Below the pieces are notes generated by a model. The model had not been told where the DNA came from, made no database searches, and saw only the letters and a program-made list of their open reading frames with translations. This document shows, piece after piece, positions 12,228-25,600 of a stretch of DNA of 64,000 bases; position 1 is the first letter of the stretch, and each line of letters starts with the position of its first letter. The DNA is taken from the NCBI GenBank assembly GCA_949752735.1, contig OX457042.1:33402789-33466788 (forward strand). The letters run 5' to 3'. The translations under genes and the position numbers were made by a program. This DNA comes from Lumbricus terrestris (Eukaryota > Annelida > Clitellata > Crassiclitellata > Lumbricidae).

Positions 12228-13049
12228 ATGACCAAACGAGCCATAGATACAGGCTCTAGTGTTTGCGTGTTAGAGGACGCTGACCGTAAGTTAGCCTATA
12301 GGCTATAGCCTACTAATCGCTTATTTTATTTACTGAACGACGTTTCATATTCAGTGCCAATTAGGCTAAAGAACATATTCCGTGCGTTATATGCAATGGA
12401 AACGCCTCACGAACGTCGTCTCCTGCAGACGATGCAAGCGAGGTCGAAGCGAAACGAACGTGCTACGTTCGAAACCGACGACCGCAAGAAACTCATCGAA
12501 CGTTATCTGCGTTTTGCGGAGGAGGTGCACAACAAGGAAATAAAACGAATCGACAAAAGCAACGAACAGCTCACAAAAAGACGACACGAAACCGAAAGAA
12601 TTTATGATCAAGTCACCGATAGGTCGTCTTTCGATTCCGTAGGTAGCTTGGACGCTCGTAATAACAACGGCGAAAGTAGTAGTATGTCTTCGGAATTTTG
12701 TGTAACGGGTTGTCGTCATTTTCCATGCGCGCGACCCGCTCCCGATGCAGTGCAAAGGGGAGCGGGGTTTAACGTGGCAGTCGATGTTGATTTGAAGGTA
12801 TACGAGCGTCTATCTAGAGTGTGCTTGGATGAGGTGCTCTCTAATGGTTCGTCCGTACGCCGTCCGTGTAGGTCGACGGGAGATCAACGTCTGGATGAAG
12901 AGAGAAGACTGCAGACGATTGTTAAGAGACATGGACAGAAGCGAGTTGAAAATCAACCGAAAGACTGGTCCATCAACTACGGCAAGCCAGTATCGAAAAG
13001 GAAGAGCCTGAATCCACCAAGGCCTTACTGCATACAGACTACCACGTAG
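12228..13049 (+). CDS. Unknown basic, coiled-coil-prone protein, two exons
   Basis: Exon 1 is 12228-12285 (ATG, MTKRAIDTGSSVCVLEDAD) with donor gtaag. A 69-bp intron ends in catattcag, and exon 2 is 12355-13049 ending in TAG. The joined frame is 250 aa. The join is supported by a good donor and acceptor, phase continuity, and the lack of a good ATG at the start of the longer open frame. Residues about 40-95 are charged and helix-prone (RRLLQTMQARSKRNE, RKKLIERYLRFAEEVHNKE). A Ser/Asn-rich stretch and a Cys/His cluster (CVTGCRHFPC) follow, and the basic C-terminus includes DWSINYGKPVSKRKSLNPP. I recognise no domain or family. Codon use differs from the nearby LINE frames and the frame is uninterrupted, so it is probably a host gene. 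An attaaa polyadenylation-like signal is near 13168. It converges on the TDRD12-like gene. Confidence 0.65.
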
Positions 13050-14377
13050 AATGGAAAATGAATACCTGGACTTTGAAAGAGAAGAATGCAACAATAACAT
13101 TTTTTCTTTTAGTCAGGATTGACAGACCATCAGCTTCTCATATACTGAACAATTCACATGTAATTGCTATTAAAGTCCATGACTTGGTGGGGAAATTCAG
13201 ATTGGTTTACACTATCTTGGAAGTAGTCTGAAGACCAGACCTGCCCGTAAAGACAGTCTTTTAGCAAATGCAATATCAAGTACTGCACCATCTTCAAACT
13301 TGGCAGGATTATTGAACAGCTTAATGTGCTTCTTCATACATTTATGGTATAATGTAGAAACTGCTTTGTCATAATAATTGGTGCATTGTCATGTTAACAC
13401 TTTTACAAGAGTACTGAAGAAGAAATGGTTGGCCCTGTATTTGACTACACACTTCAACATAGCTATGACACTGCTACTGGGTTAACTGCAACGAAACAAT
13501 CCACTTAATCAAGTCAACCTTCAAACAACTGTGAACTTCACATGTATTCAGAAGTCACAGAATAACTGGTAGGCCTACTTGGTGCCTCTTTACTTAATGT
13601 AGTGCCTTGAAACTACCTCAGAAATGTGCTGCTTTGCGACCTAACCTCGGAATGATCCTTGCAACCAATTATTATTTGCAGATATTAAAACGCAAGAACG
13701 TTAAATACTTTTATTAACGAACAGATTCCGAAAAGATGCAGTCGGAATGGTATCATGCAAATGAAAAAAATATTAAATATCTGGCATGGAACAACAGTAC
13801 TCCATCATTTAGAGTTCATAGAACAACTTAGTCAAACCAATTTATCATGGACGTGAATCATCGGATTTTTCAATCCAGAAAGACGAGGTTTTGAACTCTT
13901 ACGATGAACGCCATAAATACAATCACCCAATGCCTCAACTATGGTGTTTCACGTTTCAACAGAATAATAACACCATTAAGTTAATTTTTAAATGCGCAAT
14001 TCAAACTGAGAAACGATTTTAGTAGTCCAAACGATTTTCGTTCGCAGCACGTCAACATAAATCTTGATGCCTATCCAGCATCCACTGAGCATTTTCCTTT
14101 CAGGAAACAAACATTGCACATTTTCTTATGAGATTCATTTCTTGACAAATCCGAAACCGCCGAATTTCCTAATCCTCAAGAAAAATGCTCGACATATTTC
14201 CAAACAAAAACGATAGTTTGCAAAATTGCTGGAACAACAACAATCTTAAACTGCATGCTTTTGCACCAAAGGAAACCAAGAAAGATAACAAAAATAACTC
14301 CTTAGCTTAAACATCAAGTCAGTCTCCTATACTTGGTTACCAGACTGAGCACAGGAAAGGTGTAAACCGCCACAACT
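13050..14377. other. Convergent 3' UTRs between the small gene and the TDRD12-like gene
   Basis: No coding exon is visible on either strand. On the minus strand an AATAAA signal (ttttatt on +) lies at about 13709-13715, some 660 bases beyond the TDRD12-like stop, a plausible poly(A) signal. The + strand attaaa near 13168 could serve the small gene. Confidence 0.45.
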
Positions 14378-16688
14378 CTAGAAAACATGGTACCCAAGTT
14401 TCGAGTCTTCCGCGAGTCTTGGGTCGAACTTGGCGTCAATGTCCGATTCCGAGTCCGAGCTGCTGGAACTGCCGCAGCTATTCCTTGTCTTGCGTGATCT
14501 GTGATCGCCCAGATCTGGAGTGGCATTTTTGTAAACGGAATCTGCATTGTCTTCTGGCCGATTCCAATTAACCTGCTTCTCTGGAAAAATTGAAAAAACA
14601 CAAGATTCTCTGTTGTAAATAATTTATGAAAAAAATATTTATGAGTTTCCAAGACCTTTTATGACCTGTTGTCTTTGAGGAGGTCTCCTGATAATTTTCA
14701 TCAGTTGCTGCCAGTTTATAAATGAAGTAGGTACTCTATTTCTTCTAATTCATTTACATAAATTTGTCACTTAATTCCTAAGCTTTTTTATGACCCATTC
14801 ATTACGACTTTATATCACATTTTTTAATGCATAGTAGCCAACTCTCGCTAGTAACTACTATGCGCAACCAAGCAGCATGTCCTAATAAAACATATGAATC
14901 CATCACACCTTTTCTCATGCACATGAGATGCAGGGGACTTTTCTCCTCATCATCTCCATCATCACCGCTGCTGCTGTCCAGAGCATCTTCAAACCGGTTG
15001 AAGTCGGTGCTGAGGAACTGGCACTTGAGGTGCTTGTCCCGAAGCAACCGCGGCCAGAGACCACGCGACTTCTTCTTCAGTCCAACGTAGATGCACCCAG
15101 CGCTGACCGACGTCTGGCAGCTTTCCGGAACAATCAGTTCGTAGAGAACGAACAGGAAGCTGTATTCCGTCGACATGGCAACGGCTCTGTCAGAAACAAT
15201 TGTTGTCAGAAACAATTGTTGTCAGAAACAATTCATTCATTCAATTCATTCGGACATTTATATAGCGCTTCTTCAAGAAAAACTACTCAGAGGCGCTCTC
15301 GACTCCAGCGCGCCCAAAAAGAATAGTTTTAAGTTTAGTAAGGAAGGATCCTGGTAGAGTCCCAGGGTGTAGGCGTAGCTCAAAAGGAAGGCCATTCCAG
15401 GCCACTGGTCCAACCACAGAAAAGGCTCGATTCTTCATGGTAGTAGTACGAGCAAAAGGAACTAAGAGGACTCCCTTATCAGCAGAGCGTAGCTGACGAC
15501 GTCCTTGGATACTCAATGTAAAGCTGTTGTCAGTATTCAATTGTTGTCAGAAACAATAGTTGTCAGAAACAATTGTTGTCAGTATTCAATTGTCATCCAT
15601 TTATTCGTTCAGTTTTCTGCATTTTGTGAATAGGAAAAGAGTAGAATAAGACAAGTTATGTTATGCAAATAATCGTTTTATCATATCGTAAATGAGAATT
15701 TACAAAGCTGCTCATACAGTAGCTCTCAGCCTCGAGGAAATAAGAAAGTTATACCCCCAAGAAGATCCCCTTCGGATAGAGGGGGGAGGTCATTCCACTA
15801 GGAAGGATCCACGATAGCAAACGTGCAGCACTACTATATCTACTCATTGTCAATGATGCACCAAGAATATCAGCAGCTTCATCTTCTTGACCACAGATCT
15901 TGTACTTGGTTTCTGGTCTCCATAACACATCACCAGATTTTGACCTAGGCTCCTCCAACAACTACACATCGCATTATACTACAGCTTCCGTTAAAGTCTT
16001 GTGTATAACGATAATGGTGTTGTGTAAGTAATCAGAGTGCGCATCTGTAATTAATTACATAAAGTGGCTGTGCTCAGATGAAATCATATTCACATCATGC
16101 CAAGTCTTGGCTCTGCATGAGAGTAAAAAGTAAATAAGATCAAAATTCTTAACATAACTGACGAAATGAAATTGAAGATCTTGCATTCATTCACTCGCTA
16201 AAAAATTTGAATAGAGGACTAAACAGAGGCATGTCCAAACCCTAGTGCAGTCAAATTGGTATTGCGTGTATGTAGGAATATGGACATTTATAGCAGTTCT
16301 AAACAATTGTGATTTAAGTCACTCTGAGAACGATTCATAAGATACACGCAGTGCAGAATCGCTAATTAACGGAAGACTCTTCCCAGGATGAAGGATCCAA
16401 CGCATGTGAAGGCACGGTGGGGCTGCATCAATGTACGAGAGCTTGGGATGATCAAGTCCCCAAGAATTCAGCTTTATCTCTATATACTATGTATCTAACA
16501 GTGTGCGAAATGAAATTTTTTGACGTAATTGATAAACAAGATCATAAAAATGAAAAACTGCTGACTGGAATCGAAGCGAGTCTTCTGTGAAGACAGCAAC
16601 GTCGTCCGGTGACGTTTGTGCGTCCTTGACGTCCACCGTCAACAGAATGTCCCAACTGCTCTGCGTCCACCGTACAGACGGCCTTTGA
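14378..16688 (-). CDS. TDRD12: TDRD12-like exons 40-42: CS (p23-like) domain and acidic tail
   Basis: Exons 16566-16688, 14939-15186 and 14378-14580 (TAG). The CS domain starts PSVRWTQSSWDILLTVDVKD, continues DDVAVFTEDSLRFQ and VAMSTEYSFLFVLYELIVPE, and ends with the p23-type words YVGLKKKSRGLWPRLLRDKH and LSTDFNRFEDAL. CS domains commonly bind Hsp90, and Hsp90 is needed for piRNA loading, so a co-chaperone-like role is plausible (inference). After an acidic run (SSSGDDGDDEEKS) the last exon gives VNWNRPEDNADSVYKNATPD, a Ser-rich stretch and FDPRLAEDSKLGYHVF. The donor of 14939 (aaaa/gtcccc) is weak but keeps phase. Confidence 0.9.
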
Positions 16689-19600
16689 CTAAAGATAACA
16701 TGTTGATCGTAACGTAGACTTCCTTGCATTATTACAATTCATAGCCCATATTAAAAGTATGCACAGGAACACTAACTAGTCCCAGAATTTAGTATCATAA
16801 CATACATAGGCTTTGGTTTAAAATACCACAGATCATACAATATGCATCTTAGAAACTGCATCGACCATTAAGCTGGTAAATTTATTATAATTATTATAGC
16901 TACAATACTGACCAAATGTTCCTATTATTTTTATTATATCACACACGAAGAAAGCACCTAAATAGACTGGACTTCATCAGTACAACAAGAATTCTAATAT
17001 AATAAGACCTCAAACACTAAGTACCCAAAAATACTATCCTTTCATCTACTAATTACTTATAATACTTGAAGTCAAACCCGTAAAAGACAACACAACACTT
17101 ACACTAGACCTTGCTTTTAAACCAATTATCTTAATATGCAGAGAAACACTAATCAAAACATTTTTTCTTGCTTATTTATCGTAACGAATCGCACTTTTGG
17201 CTAAAAAAAGACAACACTTCACACTAGACCATCCTTACAACCTGCACCAGTTAAAAAACTAAAACGTACAGTCACGTGCAACATGGCTGAAGGGATCGAC
17301 CCAAATTTTACAGCTCTAGAATGGCATCTTCAATGATTTGGCTTCCCTAACGCAAGAGAGTCCACCAGGTCTTGCCAATGGAATGCAACTCTGGTCTCAC
17401 ATGATGTGACACGTTTGATTGGTGCCTCTGTGTGCTGTGAAAAAATGTTTCTGGATTAGACACTCACCTATCCGAAATGACGTTCAGTCTTTCCTTTGGT
17501 ATTGGCCGATTATTCATCTTTTGGTGGGTGCTGTGTTTCGACCTGCATCATACGAACGAACACAGATTAAAGCTGGTGGCAATAGCTCTAAAAATTGCTT
17601 ATCATAAATTGTCAAACACACAAGAAACTCTGCCAGAGCCTTCCGGGGATCTTTGAGGACTTTGACTACTGTAGTTTGCTTTTTCAAGAGACTGCAGGCA
17701 GATTTTGCTTAACAATTCATCAATTAATTAAATTAGAACATGACAATAGCGCTATATTTAATAGCAATCGTAAGCAGCATTTCTTCAACATTCAGCTGCT
17801 TCCATATCCGCAGAACCAGTTTTTCCAGATAATTATCATCATGGAAAATCATCTACAAGCAAGTCTACTCAACCTTCTGTTCGGCAGATGGCATTGGTAA
17901 AATGGATAATATTAGGACATGATGGGCATCCTGTTGGCTGCCGACAGTTAAATTCAACTCCTGCAATAACTTGTGTGATCATCCGTTATACCATGAATTG
18001 CAAACATACCGCATTGTGTTAGTTTCAGATTAAAAACGAAGATCATTATTATTACTATTGTTATTATAGATAATATTTCTTCAGGTTCAGTTAACGGGAA
18101 TTGCTAAAAAACTCGCCTATTCTATTCCATCTAAAGCGCCTTTAAAAGTACAACCTAATTATAGGTCTTATCAGAACTGGCAGAAACAGCATTGCCCCAA
18201 GATAAGTGAGCAGCACAAATTACAGCAGGAAGTTCATTCCACAGCAAAGGACTAATGCCTGAAATTCAGTCCTATACAATTACTTTACGAGACATCAAGT
18301 ATCAATGGAAGTATGCAGCCAGGAGGGCATTGGGATACTAAGATACCTCCCGTGCATTGGTAAGAGGATCTGAACCATGCTATCCTATTCTGCCCACTCG
18401 GCATATTGTAGGATTTCATTAAGGTCTGTAATGAAATCTCGTCTATTTTAGATTGCATATCTTCCATATCCTCTCTTCCAGTCTCCTGGACCTTTTACTC
18501 AACTAGTTGTTCTCTCATCAAAGAATTATGTGCATAATTTATATACCTATGTGACTTGATACATTAGTTAACTCACTGTGTGATCATCACACCCAATTCA
18601 TTCTGCTGACCGCTTTGATTATTTCTTATCTTGGTCGCGAACCTCATTAACCCAGCATCGGGCTTTCGCTATTGTGGGTCCCTCAACACAGAATGACCTT
18701 CACCATGCAATATGACCTTCACCCTGCAACACGTATTCTAGTGCGGAATTCACCTGTATCTCTTCGCTGCTTTGCTTCTCTTTTCATGGACCTGTCACGC
18801 TACCAGTGCTTCTGAATAGCTCTTCTGTGCAAAGCACTTTTAATACAAATGTTTATATCAGATCAGATTAGATTAAAATGCAGGCCCACAATCATCAACT
18901 GATGCACAAGTGTATCATGTCATAAGCTCCATAGAAGCTTCCAGACAGGTTCAGGGTTAGGTATGGAAAGATGGTCAAAGTCTCTTGCCTCGCAGAGCCG
19001 TTGATCATGGGATCAACGTTTTCCGAAGCTTCCAGTTGACTGAGCGGTAGCAGGGTACGAATTCTGCTCATCAGATCGGCACACAACCGGCGTGTTTCCA
19101 TGTTCAGGTCAGGTCTTTCAGCGAGTCTGCATCATCAAAGATAGCCTCGTTAGAAACCAACAAACACTTCTTTCGTTTAGACAGAAACACTCGTTGAATT
19201 GATACTATTATTATTTACACTGACATGAATGCATGCACGCATTGTATGGCATGTATGGTTATCGTATCGTATCTATAAATTTATACATTGCCTCTCACAG
19301 TGCACACAAATCAGAATTATCGGGTATACGTATACTATATTGCAGAAAAAGATTCTCAGAAATATACACCAACCTAAAAACATGCGACTTAACCTGTTAC
19401 CCTTTGGTCGCAAAGTGCAGCAAAATGGTATGGGGTAAATCCAAGACCCTCGGTTGGTAAAGGGTTAAACTGTAGTTAAACCTTATGCAACAGTGCACAA
19501 CAACAGCCTCAGTTCAACCAAATGCTGCAAATAGAGGAGCTATAAAAATACAGGAAACAACAACTGCATGCAAAGTAAAGGGACATTTAGTGATAGACAG

Positions 19601-22600
19601 CAATCACTCCCCAAATGACATCAAAATTTCTGAAGAGTATTGCTTAACGTAATATAAATTGAAAGGAAGCAGCCTTTGAGTAGATGCTTTAAAATTCTTT
19701 TATAAACCATTCACTTATGTTGCAGGAAATAAGTAAGTAAGTAAGCAGCCATCATTTGCATCTGGAAAGAGCACATGCATTAAATGACTTACAATGGAGC
19801 CTTCAAATTTGGCTTAACAAATTTAACATGTACTTGATTAGATTAATGGCTAATCAAATGACAAGAAACTGTAACAGAATACTTGTACAGCAAGTTTGTT
19901 TGTTTGTATGTGCACTTGTCATAGCGCCCCTTCAAGTTCTCTCTCTCTCTCGACTCAGAGGCGCTCCCGACTGCAGAGCCGACACTGCAGCGGAGTTTCA
20001 CGCCGAAGCGCTGAGCAATTGCGAGTGAAGGACTTTGCCCAAGGTCCCTACGCGGTGACGTGAGGCGGATTCGAAACTCGAACCTTCCGGCTTCAGGCAA
20101 CGACGCCACCACTACACCACCGCGCCCCACTAAGTATATCTCAAGTATATCTGATTCCTGTCATCGGCTCATCATACAGTAAAAAGGTGCTATATAAACA
20201 AAAGAGAATTACAAGAAAGAACTGCTTACCTGTGGAGGACCTTCCCAGCTGACCACTTGACCATATCGTCTCGGTTGAAGCGATTGTCGGTCGCCAGAAT
20301 CGTCAGCAGCTCTACTCCCTTGCCCACTAACTGAAGATAGCAACAAATAAACTTATTTGAACGTTCAGAATAAACATATTTCGCTCGCAGTCTTTTTGCC
20401 AAACATGTGTAAACTACAGGTCTGCATAACATTTCCTTCGCTAGTGACAGGATAAAAATCAAACCTTTATGACAATACAGTTCTTGAAAAGGTGCCTGAC
20501 AAGAACCCGAATATGAAGGTGCTTTATAAAATTTAAATTCTATTACACGAATACATTGCCTCTCACAGTGCACACAAATCTGAAGAGAACCGAAGGACCT
20601 AAGAGAGAGAGAGAGAGAGACACGAATAGAATAAACAAAATACTTAAATCCAAAAGAGGCAATTAATATATTTCATTACTGACAAAAAGTTAACTTATAC
20701 AAATTGCCTCTTTAATCAAACACATCGTGTTATACAAATCAAGAGAAAAACAAAGATCGATTCAGTTAGATTATTGAAAAATGCTTCTTTCACCTAACCA
20801 ATTAACTCAAAGTGGATAGAAATTATAAGGTAACTGGTCCATCCAACCAATTACATCTTAGAATACGATTGGCCAACTTGCCTCAATATCTGGCCAATCA
20901 ACTATCTTCTCACACAGAGCTCGAATGCCACCGTACTTCCGAGTGCTGTCCTTACTAGAGAAAGAAAAACACAAGAAAGACAGGATCATTGAGCAAATGA
21001 CAAGTTCAAGGTTCTTGGCTGAGAAACATAACTCCATTTATCCTCATCATATATAAACTATTATTACATATGTAGTATTTGCATGCACAATGCTAGCTTT
21101 AAAGCTGATCTATCTCACTAGCATGCTTCATTTTATTTAATCACTTCTAATGTATGAATTTATCTATGCAGCTAATATAACCTTTATAATATAGCCTTTT
21201 GTTCATTACGAGGATTCGTATAGCACCCTCTTCAAGGTGATACTCGGAAGCGCTCCCGACCCCAGTACAACTAAAAAGGACAGATGTGCATAGAAGGAAT
21301 CAGAGTGGACCCTGGGAAATAAGCGACTAAGGGAGTTCATTTCAAAACAAAGGCGAGTCACATAATGACACTCATCTTAGCTCACCAAAATACTTCCTTA
21401 AAAATTGCATTTCATTCGTATTTTTTTCTTTTTTCCCCCAAATAAACATCCATTTATTATTAGGTTTAAGCTACAGATTCAAGAAGGGTGCTTGGAAGAG
21501 CAGGTAAGGGCCCATGAAAGTAGTCAGTGTCTTCATGACAAACTGGTATGCATGCAAAGAAAAAGATCTGACTTACAGCTTGGAATGACTTCGGGCAAGA
21601 TGTCTGATGATCTCAAGGCAAACGTCGATGATGGTTGGGTCCTGGCTAGTGAGGTGATGAATTGCAGCCTTCAGGCACTCTGGGTGACCATTCGTAGACC
21701 TGTAACCAATCAGATCACCGTATAAATCAACGTAGTAGGATGCAAACAAAGGCTCAATTCACTTTCTTATACTACTGAGTCGGGCAACGAATTAAATCCC
21801 ACTTGAGGTCCTAAACATGTGTGAATTAAACAGCACCTTTTAAAACACTGGGGCACAAGAAACATCTAGGCAATACAGGCAATACGTAATCCAGCCCTTA
21901 GGATCATGCATGAATGTTACGTAAGGTATGGAAGGTATGATAATGCAATTGCACAGTTTCCCCTCTTTTAGTAATGAATGTAATCTTCGAGCTACACCAC
22001 GCAACATTCCATTACCTATTAAAGATCACTATGACTTTATCTCGCACATTCTGTATAATAAAAACACATCTACTAACATAATATTTTATCCTTGAGCTGC
22101 GACAGTCCCTGTAAATGCCCTGTACAATATTGCCTAAGTTGCATCTATAGATCTGTGTGAGCTTAGTTCTTCTAATATTGATTGAATGACTAAAATGTTT
22201 TAGTCTACGTATGTCTGCATGAATTTGGCTAATTAATTATATAGCACATTTACAAAACTTGTACTAACCCCGAGTCTTTTGAATTCATCAAAGTCGTCTG
22301 AATCAGCTGGCCAAACATTCGAATCACCTGCAACAAATCGCACCAATATATCAAGTTAATGCAATCAAATCTACTGCCTTATTATCGTAACTACACAATG
22401 CATCAGTGAATAGCCACTCATTTAAGTTTACCCAGTAACTGGAGCTACACTATTATCAGTCACATACAGAGTAGCTTTTGTAAACTGTCTATTTATATGA
22501 TTGTTTTTGATGAATCTATGCTCAATTGCTCATCACCAACTTAACAATAATGAAACCCTTTATAGCAATATACGTTACTCATTGATACAGCTTGAAATCT

Positions 22601-25600
22601 ACCATTGCCCAAAGCTAAAAGCTTTAACCAAGTAGAGCTACAAGTAAATATTCTCTGATTGGCACCAAACTTTGTCTCCTTGTTATCAGTAACAAACGGA
22701 ACAAACTAATGTAGGTGATGAAACACTGCGACTTCACACTATTCTGTCTGTGTGAAGAAACCATTTGATCAGCTACATATGCCATTTGCATTAATGTCAT
22801 GATCCCAAGGATTGGCATGATACATGAGATAAAATGCAATGTCAGCTGTTAAATTTGGATGAAAACGCCATTGGTTCAAATTACATGAAAGCAGTGATTT
22901 TTTCCATCTGTCAATGTTTTTTGCCAAGGTTAAGCTGGGAGCACCTACCAAGTAGTTATCTTGAGGAAAAACTGCAAAGTATATCATGATATCTGATCAG
23001 ACAAGTTCCTACACAAGAGATAAACTACAGAGGTTTTTCAAAGAGAACAAGAAGCTTACAAAATCCAGTTGTGAATTGAGCAGCGCATGTCCCAAATACC
23101 ACAAGCCTCCACATTCGACGAACACTCCACAACATCTACAATTTAAGACGTGCAATCAAAACACATTTCACAACAGTGGGCCATTTCAACAAAACCTCGC
23201 AGATGCAAAATCTTAACACCACAATCTAGGAACATTCAAGCAACTAAATGCATGTTTGCAGACAAGATCGTCTGCCTACCATGTCAATTCTTTACTCTTT
23301 CAGCACTGTTGACCCCTACCTACGCTGATCATTTTGTTCTTAATAAAAACATTTAACACCATATATATTCATTTCTTCATTCTAAGTATTTATTTAGCAT
23401 CCTTTTGAACGTGAAACCAGCTCAGGAGCACTACCAGCCCAGCCACAGCTAAAAAAGACTTGAGCGTCTTCATAAAAAAGTTTGATTGGTCAGAAGTAAG
23501 ATTCACAGCTCTGAAGGAGGTCATTACAGACGGAGGGCTCTGCAAACGAGGACGGTCAGTTTCAAGTAGTTTCTGTTCAAGTAATACTATATAAATGGGA
23601 AATTACAATTCATGTGCTTGCTTATTTACCAAAAATTACCGCTACCAAATGTCCTGTTTCAAGCTGTAACACATGCATTACTACTGATACAGGTATTTAA
23701 ACCACTAGAGACTTTCTTGCTTACTTAGGAAACTCAAGTGCACCAAGAAAAACTAATTAAGAAGAGCAGACTATCAAACTAGTTAAAAGATAGCCATAGG
23801 TATGAAGTATTAGCGACTAAATTTTCTCAACCTTGGCATATGAGAACTTGCCACTGTAAAAATGGCAACATTGAAAAATGTAATGCAAAATTCAGTGCTA
23901 GTTGTTATCTCTGGATGCCTTTCAGTCAGTTGTTTTGAATGAACCATGCTAGCGATCATTGCCATGTTCAATAAAGGTTATAAAGTTCAATTTATGAGAA
24001 AACAGGAAGGCATAACAATACCTTATGCAGGTGAGCATGGATTCCAGCACCAACAGCATGTCATCAAGCAGATTATTGGATTCATGCTGTAAACAAAATT
24101 TGTTTTTAACTGAGCACTTGACGAACGAGGTCAAATTGCACACAGACTTAAACTGGGCAATTTTAGAGCTACAAACCGTACATGTAGTACGTGGCAACAA
24201 CTGTCACTAGCCTACCATGCACAGATCAGATCATCCTACTGTGGAAAAAGTCCCTTCTGTTATTATGCAATATCTCCACAGCCATTTTCCTGTCCCAGTC
24301 CATCTAGTCTGTATCCCGTTTACACCTGTCTTTCCTACCTTCCCCTGACCTACACTTGCCATCAACGATGTTCCCAATGCACATCCCTTCTCCTCCACCA
24401 ATCCCATCCCTCTGACAGGCAGCACTTCATGCCACTGAGGCTCCATGGACTTATCTCAGCACCAGCGTTACATGTCATGCAGTTTAAATGTACTACATGG
24501 GCCAGAAGACATATCCACATGGATTGTTATGTAGATTTATGTTGCACTTATGCTCATAAAATTCGTACAGAAACCTTGAAAAACCACTGATTTTTGCTGC
24601 AGATCCTCACTTGGCATATTACGACCAAAATCTGCATTTATATAGCACCGTGATTGAAGATGAAACATCAGTTGACGGTGCAAAAACAACTGCGCTCAAA
24701 GACCACATTCAAGAAGGATAAGCTTGCATAGAAATGTGACTCTGAATAAACTGTGAGCAGCACTCTGTAAGGTACTTCTGGATGCCCCTTAACACTTGCA
24801 CACAAAACAAATTTGCAATGATTGATTGATTGACTGATTAATTGATTCACAAATTGATTGATTCACTAATTGATTGATTGATTGACTGATTGATTGGATC
24901 AGCAAAATTGACAGCTTACCTTCACAAAGATATGACACAATGTGTCCCAGATGTCGTTCTGTTCCATTTCCATGCAGTGGCTAAAGGAAAAACGCACAAC
25001 AAATTTGAATAAGTATTTTTTTCTAATTTTTAATTAAGAAATCAGCCAACAGCTCTGTTTGAATGAAGGTTGGACCTAGTTTTTGTTGAGCATGTCAAAA
25101 TACAACAAAAACTAAAGCGGCCAAAAATTAAAAATGAGCTCTTTCGAACAAGCTTTCATTAAATGTTTAATTAATACATGTATACAATTCAGCTCAACAT
25201 ATGTCCTTTTTTTTATCTTAAGTCCATCTGTTTAGTCAAGTGAATTATTCATGTATACGGGCGGTGAATGAGAGGAGCTACATAAATATTGATATGCATT
25301 ATACACGCACATAAATTAAGTCAGAATTTAGCCAACACCTAATTTTCGCAGGAATGCTATGCACTGTTGGCAGTACACACAAACCAGATAAAGTTCTGAA
25401 ATAGTTCCAAGGAAGACACCTGGAAAAAACAACTGCGAAATTATCCAGAGAAACTAAACTTGGAATAGGAATCCTTGAAACTTGATTGAGATATCAAGCT
25501 ATATGCAAGATTTTACAACTTAATCTAATAAGCCAATTTGCACCTAATTCACGCAACTACTGATCTACTCCCGGACACAATGAGACTAATGGCAGAAGAA

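Noticed and set aside
12387..13100. Minus-strand frames opposite the small gene
   Set aside because: They are shadows of the + strand frame with no start context, splice sites or family resemblance.
23500..23560. Candidate ARM exon after cgtttgcag on the minus strand
   Set aside because: In the needed phase it stops after four codons, and it resembles a LINE C-terminus. The exon at 23060-23135 fits both phases instead.
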